Shown here one piece after another: positions 1-7,871 of a stretch of DNA of 64,000 bases. Within the stretch, counting starts at the first letter, position 1. The number at the start of each line of letters is the position of its first letter. The DNA is from a virus, in IMG/VR virus record IMGVR_UViG_3300025617_001484, positions 1 to 64,000 of that record. One strand, written 5' to 3'. The notes beneath the pieces were generated by a model. That model was not told the DNA's origin. It ran no database searches and saw only the letters and a program-made list of their open reading frames with translations. The position numbers and the translations under genes are program-made.

Positions 1-473
1 TTATCAGTACCCCATTTTTCAGCATATATGTCAAAGCACTTCTTCAGATATCCAACCAGCCTATTTTCATTTATTGCAAGAATCAGATCTTTATCGCTTC
101 CTTCCCACCCCTCACAAGAAGCTACAACCTCCTGGAAGGTTACATAGTTAGAATCAGTATCTCCATAAACAACCATAGGCTTGTGGATCTTCTTAACGTT
201 AGTAAGCCCCAACTTATCATGAAGTTCCTTATCCTTGTGCCAGAAGTCGTGGAAGTATTTATGGAGAATCTTTTCAGAATGCTTTATGAGATCCTGTCCT
301 TGAAGGGTTACAGCTTCAGCAACTTCTGGATTAAAGCAAACAAACCAGCTGTTACCAATTGCTCCATAGATGGAATTCATAGTAAGCTTAATAGCTTGCT
401 CTTCGTTTTTAAGCTCATTTTTAAGAGAGGTGAGCCTTTCTATTTTTTCCTTAAGTGCTTGTACTTCGGACAT
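1..473 (-). CDS. 43: DNA polymerase (family B, T4 gp43-like), C-terminal half, cut by window edge
   Basis: This is the separate C-terminal half of the replicative DNA polymerase; 157 residues are visible before the window edge. It starts at an ATG 3 nt after the clamp gene and opens with a helical, charged stretch (MSEVQALKEKIERL). Polymerase motif B follows (KLTMNSIYGAIGNSWF; the Lys, Asn and Tyr of Kx3NSxYG), then palm motif C YGDTDS with the catalytic aspartates. The N-terminal half, with the exonuclease domain and motif A, is a different gene at 20090-21502. Upstream of motif B only the second fingers helix is present, so this is a discrete split rather than a whole polymerase with a missed start. 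The order clamp then polymerase recalls the T4 45...43 order. The motif assignment is certain. Assembly of the halves into one enzyme is inferred. Confidence 0.93.
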   Translation of the reverse strand, partial: MSEVQALKEKIERLTSLKNELKNEEQAIKLTMNSIYGAIGNSWFVCFNPEVAEAVTLQGQDLIKHSEKILHKYFHDFWHKDKELHDKLGLTNVKKIHKPMVVYGDTDSNYVTFQEVVASCEGWEGSDKDLILAINENRLVGYLKKCFDIYAEKWGTD

Positions 474-476
474 TAT

Positions 477-1238
477 TTATTTTTCTATGATTCCTACTGC
501 TGTTGAAGTCTCCGTCTGAGAAGAAAAGAATACTATTCGGTTTTCATGAACGTAGCACTCAGAGGACTCTGCATCAACGTAGTTAAGATGTGATTTATAG
601 ATAGAAGCTTCCAATGGATCACCTACAGTAATTTCTGATGGGCCTATATTCAATTTATAGTCAAACGAATCACCATTGATTTTAACCTGCTCCTTGTTTA
701 CCTTATATACAAGCAATTCTTCAGAGTTTGTTTCAAGACCACATAATGACATAACGGATGAGAAGTCTGAATTATAGATGTTGAATTTGGAAAGTGAATC
801 TTCTTTAGAATGAACCATTTCCAATATGTTATCCTCAACATAAGAAAGTAGAGAAAGATCCGCGCATCTAATTCGGATCTTAAGTGATGGAGATACCACA
901 TTCATTTCAGAAGCTAAGCACTCCCCGTCAATTTCGGAAATATTTAGGTCCAAATGAATATCCTCCTCCGGCCTAAAATGCTTAAAACAATCCATCAGTC
1001 TTGTTACATCGATTAGACCGATCTTTACTCGGTCACATCCAAGATCATCAAATTCTGGTATGTCCTCAAAAACCTGATTAATGTCTACTGATGTGTATTT
1101 CATTACAGATTTATCTGGGGTGTGTACCTTACAAAATAATTTTTCGGAACTTAGTTCCAATAAAACGCTCTTATCAACTACCTTTAGCTTTTTCAGAAAA
1201 GAAATAAGATTGCTTGTGCTTGTTACCCTAATTTTCAT
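477..1238 (-). CDS. Sliding clamp-like protein (gp45-like, tentative)
   Basis: A 253-residue protein encoded 3 nt upstream of the C-terminal polymerase half. Its size (T4 gp45 is 228 residues), its alternating beta-strand and amphipathic composition, and its position next to the polymerase suggest the PCNA/gp45-type processivity clamp. The C-terminal segment (FFSSQTETSTAVGIIEK) resembles the final strand of a clamp domain. I see no diagnostic motif, since clamps lack strong ones, so the call rests mainly on context and length. An alternative is an unrelated replication accessory protein. The gene is probably transcribed with the polymerase half, because the terminator at about 1.3 kb separates it from the gene upstream. 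Confidence 0.5.
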   Translation of the reverse strand: MKIRVTSTSNLISFLKKLKVVDKSVLLELSSEKLFCKVHTPDKSVMKYTSVDINQVFEDIPEFDDLGCDRVKIGLIDVTRLMDCFKHFRPEEDIHLDLNISEIDGECLASEMNVVSPSLKIRIRCADLSLLSYVEDNILEMVHSKEDSLSKFNIYNSDFSSVMSLCGLETNSEELLVYKVNKEQVKINGDSFDYKLNIGPSEITVGDPLEASIYKSHLNYVDAESSECYVHENRIVFFSSQTETSTAVGIIEK

Positions 1239-1298
1239 TTACTTCGATTTAACTTTAATCTTCTATAATCGATATCTAAATTAATTTCGTCTAAACAC

Positions 1299-1325
1299 AA
1301 AAAATCCCGACGATAGCCGGGATTT
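1299..1325 (-). terminator. Rho-independent terminator
   Basis: Inverted repeat AATCCCG...CGGGATT (stem about 7 bp, short loop), followed on the minus strand by a run of T residues. It lies just after the 1348-2319 gene and before the clamp gene, so it ends that transcript. Confidence 0.8.
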
Positions 1326-1347
1326 ATAAAATATTATTTCTGCTTAA

Positions 1348-2319
1348 TTAAGACATGCCTGTAGACCTAATGGTATCTATAACTACTCTTTTAGTTACCG
1401 GGTCTAGCTTCTCCGCCCATTTTCTAACACTTTGAACTTCTGGTGAAGGCATACTAGTTGTTGATGATTTTTCTGGTTTATCTCCATTATTTTTTACTTC
1501 GTTGTTTCCCTTAGCCGCATCTGCATTGAAAGCTTTCGAAGCAAAATTCTCTATGTCCTTAACTATAGACCCAAATGTTTTTCTAGAAGATGGAGGTAAA
1601 TCATTAACAGGTATATCGCTAATTTCACCCTTGACATCTTCTTTCTTACCAATTTCAAAATCTATTTTTGAACCCTGTATATTGTCATTAAGATCTTTTT
1701 CAAGATCTATTATAAGATCGTTGCTTAGAGAAACTGGTTTATTGTCAAACATTTCTGAAAACGTCTTTCCTATCATATCATAGAAAAGCTTTACCTGATT
1801 CCCGATTTCTTCCTTGTAAAAAGAATATGAGCTATTGTCAGAAAGTGCTTCACCAAGACCCTTCATAACATCCTTGTATTGTGTATCTTTGTTAAGTACC
1901 GTAAATTTCTGGATTAATCCTCTTTCTATAGCACTGAATTCATCCCAAACTTTTGGCCAAGCTTCACTCCAGAATGACTCAGGAGTTGCTTTCTTATTTT
2001 CTATTACATTTTTGTCACCAAAACTTATTTGTGGGATTAGATAACCAATAAGAGAAGGGAAAGTCTTCTTTGCAATCCTATTGAAAGCAGCTTTAAAAAT
2101 TGCTCCATCTTGTGATTTTTCAATATTCTTTGCAAAAGCTTCCTTTACGCTTTCGAGCCACGAATCTACAACATCTACTGCAACCTCATAAGGCTTAATT
2201 TTTTCCCCGTTTATATCTATTTCTTTTTCAAGAGGAAGACCGGACGAGTCCCAGTTTACATTAAGATCTTCGTTTAGTGAAAGATAGTATCTCTTGGAAA
2301 AGCTATGTATATTATCCAT
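1348..2319 (-). CDS. Unknown protein with N-terminal capsid-targeting-like tag
   Basis: A 323-residue protein that I do not recognise. The N-terminus (HSFSKRYYLSLNE) resembles the short tag found on many proteins in this window: aromatic residues, then L-N-E. The middle is helical and hydrophilic, and residues 250-300 form a low-complexity Lys/Asn/Ser linker before a short C-terminal helix. A GATATATA promoter-like element sits 19 nt upstream, overlapping the stop of the topoisomerase gene, and a strong terminator follows, so it seems to be its own late-type transcription unit. A structural or head-packaged protein is the best guess, by inference only. Confidence 0.75.
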   Translation of the reverse strand: MDNIHSFSKRYYLSLNEDLNVNWDSSGLPLEKEIDINGEKIKPYEVAVDVVDSWLESVKEAFAKNIEKSQDGAIFKAAFNRIAKKTFPSLIGYLIPQISFGDKNVIENKKATPESFWSEAWPKVWDEFSAIERGLIQKFTVLNKDTQYKDVMKGLGEALSDNSSYSFYKEEIGNQVKLFYDMIGKTFSEMFDNKPVSLSNDLIIDLEKDLNDNIQGSKIDFEIGKKEDVKGEISDIPVNDLPPSSRKTFGSIVKDIENFASKAFNADAAKGNNEVKNNGDKPEKSSTTSMPSPEVQSVRKWAEKLDPVTKRVVIDTIRSTGMS

Positions 2320-2337
2320 TAATATGATATTTTTCCT

Positions 2338-3723
2338 TTATATATCACCTTCATCATCTTCTTCATCTTCTACCAAATCAAAAACCTCTATCTCTGGGTC
2401 GACAGAGATTTCCTTTGGTACTATAGATTTTGGTATAAGGGAAGCTGATTTTGTCTTCTTAATCTGTGCTGTTACCTTTTTAACAACTGCACGTTGTTTT
2501 GTAATTTCTTTCTTAACCCCTCGTATTCTATTCTTGATTTCCTTAATCAGATCCTCTGTTTCCTTTATGTGGTCCGAAGAAAGCTTTACAATCTGTATGG
2601 AAGAAAGTTTCTGTGATATCCATTTAGCGTATTTAGAAAGGAATTCAAGGATTTCATTATTCTGTCTTTTTTTCTGGCTCATGAATATCAGGAATTTAAG
2701 CTTTGCTTCAAGAAATTCTAGATCCAGAGTTAGATCAACCTCGTCTTTCATAAGTCTTTTAAGTCTAACATTTTCTAAATGAATTCTAAAAGAATCTAGA
2801 TAAGACTTGACAGAATCGAACTGAGCAACTGATCCATCTTTAATGAAAACTATATTCTCCCTTACAGCTATCTGAGTTTGTTTTTTTATTAGATCAACAG
2901 CATCCTTAAAATCTTTGGGTGTCAGCTTTTTGAGGGAAACACTCACGTCACATTTACTCTGGGAGTTATTCTGCATGTAATAATCATACTCGTTATACTC
3001 CAGCTTAGATATCAGCTTCTTCATAAAAGAATCATATCTCATAATAGGAGGTAAATCAAATATTCTAATCAGCTTCTTTTTCTCATTAACTTCAAATCCA
3101 CTCTCTATAAGCCAGGAATCTTCAGAATCCAGTTTATAGATCTTGCCATTGAAATCCTTAAAATAAGGCTTGAGAAGTTTGTTCTTACCCTCTAGATATT
3201 CCACGATATCTTCCATTTTTCTAGGAAGTATGTTACTCCTGTACCCAACAGCAATACCAACAATGTGTGTCAGAAGACCCACAGGAATTTCAAGATGTAG
3301 CCAGTCATATCCACCCTCCTCGTTTTTTTCGTTAAGATCCCTATGCTTCTCTACAATTTCTTTGACACTCTTGTTGATCTTAACTGCTGTGTATCTGGGA
3401 GCTGATGGATTGGGGTTAACTGGGGATCCGAAAAATCCATCACCCTCAAGTATTTCAAAAGAACATCCAAAAGGTCTAGCTAATTTTGAAATAGCACCGG
3501 AAAGAGAAGAATCCCCGTGGTGATATAGACCTGTTCTGATAACTTCTCCAACAAGACCTATAGTCTTGTTAAAAGAATTTGGACTGTTTTCTATAATTAT
3601 TCTCTGTACTGGAGTGAGTGAATCGTAAAAATTTGGAATCCCTCTAGATTGCAAAACATATAGGGCATAATCCCTATATTTTTGGTTTATCTGATCTGTA
3701 ATGGTTAATGTATTCGACACCAA
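2338..3723 (-). CDS. 52: DNA topoisomerase II medium subunit (T4 gp52-like, GyrA/ParC family)
   Basis: A 461-residue protein close to T4 gp52 (442 residues). The N-terminus contains the GyrA-type breakage-reunion domain: SRGIPNFYDSLTPVQRIII near residues 26-44, a winged-helix stretch around HHGDSSLSG, and the catalytic tyrosine in SAPRYTAV at about Tyr111, which forms the phosphotyrosyl link to DNA. Coiled-coil-rich sequence follows, and the C-terminal tail is acidic (EDEEDDEGDI). As in T4 there is no GyrA beta-pinwheel domain, so a decatenating/relaxing topoisomerase is expected rather than a gyrase. The partner ATPase subunit is at 7872-9650. The final GAT-ATA-TAA codons double as the promoter-like element of the next gene. 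Confidence 0.95.
   Translation of the reverse strand: MVSNTLTITDQINQKYRDYALYVLQSRGIPNFYDSLTPVQRIIIENSPNSFNKTIGLVGEVIRTGLYHHGDSSLSGAISKLARPFGCSFEILEGDGFFGSPVNPNPSAPRYTAVKINKSVKEIVEKHRDLNEKNEEGGYDWLHLEIPVGLLTHIVGIAVGYRSNILPRKMEDIVEYLEGKNKLLKPYFKDFNGKIYKLDSEDSWLIESGFEVNEKKKLIRIFDLPPIMRYDSFMKKLISKLEYNEYDYYMQNNSQSKCDVSVSLKKLTPKDFKDAVDLIKKQTQIAVRENIVFIKDGSVAQFDSVKSYLDSFRIHLENVRLKRLMKDEVDLTLDLEFLEAKLKFLIFMSQKKRQNNEILEFLSKYAKWISQKLSSIQIVKLSSDHIKETEDLIKEIKNRIRGVKKEITKQRAVVKKVTAQIKKTKSASLIPKSIVPKEISVDPEIEVFDLVEDEEDDEGDI
2339..2346 (-). promoter_or_regulatory. GATATATA late-promoter-like element
   Basis: GATATATA on the minus strand, 19 nt before the ATG of the 1348-2319 gene and embedded in the last codons and stop of the topoisomerase gene. 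It is one of a family of identical elements here. It resembles the T4 late -10 box TATAAATA. Confidence 0.55.
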
Positions 3724-3776
3724 TGTTTATTTTTTTAGACTCTAGTTCTATAAAATAAGGTGAGGTTTGTTTCTAT

Positions 3777-4877
3777 TTAGGAGAAAGAACTTCCTATATC
3801 ATCCATCTGAAGGAGAGCAACTTTTATTTGTCTCTGTCCGGAATTTTTGACCTTATTTACTACATTTTTAAAGTCATTCCCGTTAGCAAAGACCAGACAT
3901 CCTGCAGACCAGGTGTTTACGTTTAAAGAGGTTCCTCTCGAACTAGATCTGTGTACATTTATACCAAAACGTCCTCTTTGCGTATTTCCAGGTGAGAATG
4001 TGTTAAACTTTGCTCTATTTGGAACTTCCACTGGTTGGTATCTATCTACCTCTACGTTTCCATCCTGTACAAATGCGGTATATCCATTATGGGTACCAAT
4101 CTTGTAGTCGTAAACACCAGGTTGAACTATTGCCACCCCTTTCGGATTTATAGTTTGCTTTAGTCCTGTTGAAAGATACCAATTTCTAAATGGCTGAACC
4201 ATAAACATGGGTCCAGGAACTGTAGTTGCAGGGTAAGGCCAAACTTTTTTGTCCTTTTCTGGAGACATGAGAATAATCAAATCAACAAAGTGGTTTGAAG
4301 AATTCTTTTTAACCCTTAGATAATTTCTCAATGCAACAAGTGTGTATTTACTTTTGTCGATCTTTCTCCATTGGTTAACATCAGTTAATGCTTTTTTTAA
4401 AGAATCCCAGGTTATATTATCCTTGTTCTTGAAAGAATAGGGTTTACTAGATGGAAGGAGTGAAGCGTCTGGTTCAATAACAGCTTTTTTATTCCCTTCA
4501 ATGGACCTTATCTCCTCCACATTACTGTCAACCTCATTCCTTAGCTTCCTATTAGATCTGATCCTGGAAATTATTTCTTCCGCGGGTTCGGGAGAATCAG
4601 AAGGTTTCATTTCACCGGTTGATGCTAATAAATAATCCTCCAACGACTTACCTACTTTAGTTGCAAGGAGTAAATCGAGACCTGTCATATTTTTAACATC
4701 AAATAGATCAGAACTTGATGTAGGAGTTGTCGAGTAATCTGGAGAGCTTGTCTGTGTTGCTGAAATCTGCGATCTTACAGCAGCTGCCTGTTGTAAAGCT
4801 TTAGAAACTAATCCAGCAGCTAATGATTCGTTAACATCATTATTAAATTCATCAAAACTTTTTAGATTCTTACCCAT
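3777..4877 (-). CDS. L,D-transpeptidase-like (YkuD-type) protein with capsid-targeting-like tag
   Basis: A 366-residue protein. The C-terminal part carries an apparent L,D-transpeptidase/YkuD-like active site: a His in FGINVHRSSS, then VNTWSAGCLVF, in which the Ser-Ala-Gly-Cys matches the SxGC catalytic cysteine motif. It probably acts on peptidoglycan peptide cross-links, as a hydrolase or transpeptidase. The first 17 residues (NLKSFDEFNNDVNE) match the shared aromatic tag ending in V-N-E. Residues 20-150 are low-complexity and helical, without a recognised domain. A GATAAATA element lies 15 nt upstream. The tag suggests a virion-packaged cell-wall enzyme; that is inference. An ordinary lysis enzyme is the alternative. 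Confidence 0.7.
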   Translation of the reverse strand: MGKNLKSFDEFNNDVNESLAAGLVSKALQQAAAVRSQISATQTSSPDYSTTPTSSSDLFDVKNMTGLDLLLATKVGKSLEDYLLASTGEMKPSDSPEPAEEIISRIRSNRKLRNEVDSNVEEIRSIEGNKKAVIEPDASLLPSSKPYSFKNKDNITWDSLKKALTDVNQWRKIDKSKYTLVALRNYLRVKKNSSNHFVDLIILMSPEKDKKVWPYPATTVPGPMFMVQPFRNWYLSTGLKQTINPKGVAIVQPGVYDYKIGTHNGYTAFVQDGNVEVDRYQPVEVPNRAKFNTFSPGNTQRGRFGINVHRSSSRGTSLNVNTWSAGCLVFANGNDFKNVVNKVKNSGQRQIKVALLQMDDIGSSFS

Positions 4878-4892
4878 TACGATGGTTTATTC

Positions 4893-4900
4893 TATTTATC
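4893..4900 (-). promoter_or_regulatory. GATAAATA late-promoter-like element
   Basis: GATAAATA on the minus strand, 15 nt before the L,D-transpeptidase-like gene. It differs from the more common GATATATA element by one base and is close to the T4 late box TATAAATA. Confidence 0.45.
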
Positions 4901-4908
4901 TAGAATCA

Positions 4909-5250
4909 CTAAGAATTCCTATCAAATGAAAAGAAAAATACCACGAGTGAGTTAATCAGAACGCTAATTCCACTGTTTAAAAATCCATAACCAATCACAG
5001 TAATTGCTGGACTAATCCAAATGTTTTCTATATCGAATAAGGAATCTAGAGGATGATAAATTAAGCCACTCACTGACAACAAACCTATCACAACACCAAC
5101 CCAAAATCCGCTACACTGCATACAAGAAAAAAGTTTGTGCAAGATTGGTTTTTTTACGAGCAAATAAATTCTTAACGGATCAAAAATACTACCGTTGACG
5201 AGGATCGAGGTAATCGACCATCCTATAATTAGATAAAATAAATCTTTCAT
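4909..5250 (-). CDS. Small membrane protein, DUF1360-like
   Basis: A 113-residue hydrophobic protein with three likely membrane helices (residues about 5-20, 50-70 and 80-107). Between the first two is the motif FSCMQCSGFWVG, typical of the DUF1360 family (CxxCxGFWVG), which is found in phages and bacilli and has no known biochemical role. It follows dnaJ by 6 nt in the same direction. The paired cysteines could bind metal or be redox-active. Confidence 0.65.
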   Translation of the reverse strand: MKDLFYLIIGWSITSILVNGSIFDPLRIYLLVKKPILHKLFSCMQCSGFWVGVVIGLLSVSGLIYHPLDSLFDIENIWISPAITVIGYGFLNSGISVLINSLVVFFFSFDRNS

Positions 5251-5256
5251 GTGTTT

Positions 5257-6282
5257 TTAAAATTTTTCTTGGTAAGATTCTATAAATTTTCTTTGATCTG
5301 GGGTCAGGTTTTTAGGTACTTTAATTCCCATCTTAACCAATATATCACCACGATAATTAGAATTGAATTCTGGGATTCCCTTTCCGGCTAATCTGAAGAT
5401 CTTACCTGGTGTTGTACCCCCGGGTATAGTTATCTTATACTCTCCTCCGGAAGCTAAATTGGGTATGGTTATTTCTTTTCCCAGACATGCCTCAGGGAAG
5501 GTTAGATCTACATCACAAATTAGGTTAAATCCATCCCTCCTATAGAAGTCATGCTTCTTGTCATAGACATTCACAACTAGATCTCCTGGATCCGAAGGTG
5601 CTTTAGCATGATCTCCTTTCTGTGGAACCCTAAAAGTAATTCCGGTAACAGATCCCTTTGGTATTTTTATTTCAATCTGGTCTGGTTTTCTAATTACACC
5701 AGATCCCTGACAGGGGTTACATTGGGACTTTGGCAATTTACCAACACCCTCACAGGCATAGCAGGTCTCGTCCATTGCCATCTGACCAAAATTTGTGTTA
5801 ACTACCCTTCTCTTTACTCCCATACCAGCACAGACGTGACAGGTGTCAAGATCTCCATTATGTGCACCTGTTCCTTTACAGTCAGAACATTGCATCTTCC
5901 TGTATAAATTAGCATTCTTTGTGGTTCCATTAATGACTTCCTCAAGAGTTATCTCAACCTTTGCATTAATGTTATTGCCCTTTTTAATGACCTCCCTTTC
6001 ATGGAATCCGGACCCATGAAACCCACCACCACCAAAGGGGTTAAATCCCTGATTAAATCCAAATCCACTAAAGGGATCCGGTGAATCATATTTGGATTTC
6101 TTATCTGGATTACCTAATATTTCATAGGCTTCTGCAATCTCCTTGAATTTAGTTTCGTATTCCGCATTACCACCAGACTTATCTGGATGGTATTTTAGAG
6201 CTAGTTTCCGATAAGATTTTTTGATCTCCTCTGGTGATGCATCTCTGCTAACGCCCAATATTTTATAATAGTCTGGCTTCAT
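5257..6282 (-). CDS. dnaJ: DnaJ (Hsp40) co-chaperone, full-length type I
   Basis: A 341-residue complete type I DnaJ. The J domain carries YHPDKSGG (HPD at 32-34), a Gly/Phe-rich segment spans about 73-95, four CxxCxGxG zinc-binding repeats follow ([32 protein letters not shown]), and then the two C-terminal substrate-binding domains. It would stimulate host DnaK and hold unfolded clients. No DnaK or GrpE gene is in the window. An intact zinc domain suggests it handles substrate itself and does not merely recruit the host chaperone. T4 instead encodes a GroES-like protein (gp31). It lies in a run with small unknown genes and uvsE. Confidence 0.96.
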   Translation of the reverse strand: MKPDYYKILGVSRDASPEEIKKSYRKLALKYHPDKSGGNAEYETKFKEIAEAYEILGNPDKKSKYDSPDPFSGFGFNQGFNPFGGGGFHGSGFHEREVIKKGNNINAKVEITLEEVINGTTKNANLYRKMQCSDCKGTGAHNGDLDTCHVCAGMGVKRRVVNTNFGQMAMDETCYACEGVGKLPKSQCNPCQGSGVIRKPDQIEIKIPKGSVTGITFRVPQKGDHAKAPSDPGDLVVNVYDKKHDFYRRDGFNLICDVDLTFPEACLGKEITIPNLASGGEYKITIPGGTTPGKIFRLAGKGIPEFNSNYRGDILVKMGIKVPKNLTPDQRKFIESYQEKF

Positions 6283-6292
6283 GTATTATCCT

Positions 6293-6640
6293 TTAGAAAG
6301 AGGATTTAAGCCATTCTCGAATTACTATTTCTTTCCCTCTATCAGACTCTGGAATTTCATTCCACTTTAATTTAAGATCAGACTTTAGAGAAACAATCTC
6401 ACCACAGATTTCGTATTTTTCTTCTCTCTCCCAATAAGAAACCATTCTAAAACAAAAATCGTCTATTTTTTCCTCATTGTCGAAAATATAGACGAAGTCT
6501 TCGGATTGCAATCTAAGAGCATTTAGAAAAAGATCCTGTACCGCTCTTTCAACATGACATTTCAGAATATCATATTGTGGGTGATCGTTAAATGACGAAC
6601 CCCAATCAGAGAAGTGATAGTTTCCGGGACTTATATTCAT
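6293..6640 (-). CDS. Unknown small protein
   Basis: A 115-residue acidic, helical protein of unknown function, rich in aromatic residues (YHFSDWGSSFNDHPQYD near the N-terminus). It is encoded 10 nt upstream of dnaJ and 7 nt after the 83-residue gene, so it is probably co-transcribed with both. I see no motif. Confidence 0.6.
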   Translation of the reverse strand: MNISPGNYHFSDWGSSFNDHPQYDILKCHVERAVQDLFLNALRLQSEDFVYIFDNEEKIDDFCFRMVSYWEREEKYEICGEIVSLKSDLKLKWNEIPESDRGKEIVIREWLKSSF

Positions 6641-6647
6641 ATTTTTA

Positions 6648-6899
6648 TCAAGAGTCTAGAAATCTATATATCTCTACATAAATCTTTTGATCGGTTAAAT
6701 CCAGAAAATCGATATTAAGTTTTTCCATTACGATCTTCACTTTCTCTTCTCCGAAGTGAGAAAAAAGAACCTCTTTTTTAATTTCAGCCTCCATCTCATC
6801 GTCCCTTCGGTACTTAACATTCGAATCTTTCAGGTCGAGTATTGTTTTTTCAAACTCGGCAAATTGTTTCAAATCATCTTTCGTTAGCTCCCTAGACAT
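6648..6899 (-). CDS. Unknown small helical protein
   Basis: An 83-residue charged, mostly helical protein without recognisable motifs. Its start overlaps the last 16 nt of the UV endonuclease gene, implying translational coupling. Confidence 0.6.
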   Translation of the reverse strand: MSRELTKDDLKQFAEFEKTILDLKDSNVKYRRDDEMEAEIKKEVLFSHFGEEKVKIVMEKLNIDFLDLTDQKIYVEIYRFLDS

Positions 6900-7831
6900 A
6901 GAATTTGTTCAATATTATGGTGATAATCCAAAAGGGCTTTATCCTTCATTTTTACCTCCAATTCTATATCAAAGTCAAATCCATATGTTTCGATCCTCTG
7001 GTGTATCCAATCGGAATGTGCAAGATCTTTTGCACTGCCATCTTCGAAGAGAGAACGAGATTCTGAAAAGTGAGTCAAGGGAGTTATTCCAGAAGGCCAA
7101 GTATCCAAGCATATCTTCAAAGATTCCTTTTCTGTTAATCCCTCCGGTGGGTTGCAAAGATTGTGTAGATAATCAAATGTTATTGGAACACCAACAACAT
7201 CATAAACCATAGACTTTAAATCTACCGAAGTATATTGGGACTTTTTATCATCTATCTCAACAACCAGTCTTTTTTTGGTAGATTCGTTTAGCTCAAGAAA
7301 ATTTTCACAAAACCTGGCTGCAGCTTCCTCTTTGGAGGGCTGTGTTGTATTCACGTGGATATTGATAGGGTAATAATGGTTTGCTGGAAGACCCATTAGA
7401 TCCATTATTTCTGAATGCTGCCTAAGTTCTTTAAAAGATTTCTTTACTACATCTTCTCTGAGAGAAGCCAATACCGAGTATGGAGAAGGATGGAAAGTAA
7501 TTCTTTGGTTTGTAGACATTGCTAGATCTCCGCATTCTTTAAGTACTTTACTTATCTCTTCGAAATCAGGAAGATCTGATATCTCATACTCAGAAAACCA
7601 CGGAAACATATCTGAGCTCATTCTATACATCAGTATGTCATTTTCAGAATTCCATTGGATAATCTTCTTTAAATCAAGTACATTCTGTAAAGCAAGATCT
7701 GAAGCATATCCAATACCCCTTTCCAGGAAGGTTCTCTTAACCATCGATCTGTTAGTGGTAACTCTATTTTTTTTACTCACCCCTTCGCTGAGTGATAAAT
7801 TTATACAGCAATATCCAAATTTTCTTGACAT
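6884..7831 (-). CDS. uvsE: UV damage endonuclease (UvsE/UVDE family)
   Basis: A 315-residue TIM-barrel AP-endonuclease-like enzyme of the UVDE family, which nicks DNA 5' of UV photoproducts and other lesions. Diagnostic segments are FGYCCINLSLSEG at the N-terminus, ILMYRMSSDMFPW, RITFHPSPYSVLAS (metal-binding His), NIHVNTTQPSKEEAAARF, RLVVEIDDK and PITFDYLHN. These supply the His/Glu/Asp ligands of the metal cluster. The length fits the family (about 300 residues). T4 uses DenV (a pyrimidine-dimer glycosylase) for this job, so this phage has a different UV repair solution. The MBD4-like glycosylase at 22.6 kb adds a second repair activity. Confidence 0.93.
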   Translation of the reverse strand: MSRKFGYCCINLSLSEGVSKKNRVTTNRSMVKRTFLERGIGYASDLALQNVLDLKKIIQWNSENDILMYRMSSDMFPWFSEYEISDLPDFEEISKVLKECGDLAMSTNQRITFHPSPYSVLASLREDVVKKSFKELRQHSEIMDLMGLPANHYYPINIHVNTTQPSKEEAAARFCENFLELNESTKKRLVVEIDDKKSQYTSVDLKSMVYDVVGVPITFDYLHNLCNPPEGLTEKESLKICLDTWPSGITPLTHFSESRSLFEDGSAKDLAHSDWIHQRIETYGFDFDIELEVKMKDKALLDYHHNIEQILCLGS

Positions 7832-7871
7832 GTGGTAAACTTAAGAAATTGTTCCTGCTATAAAAAACGAA

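Noticed and set aside
183-506. Plus-strand frame over the polymerase half
   Set aside because: It lies opposite the strong motif B/C coding sequence and has no recognisable features. Similar opposite-strand frames over the structural genes were dismissed for the same reason.
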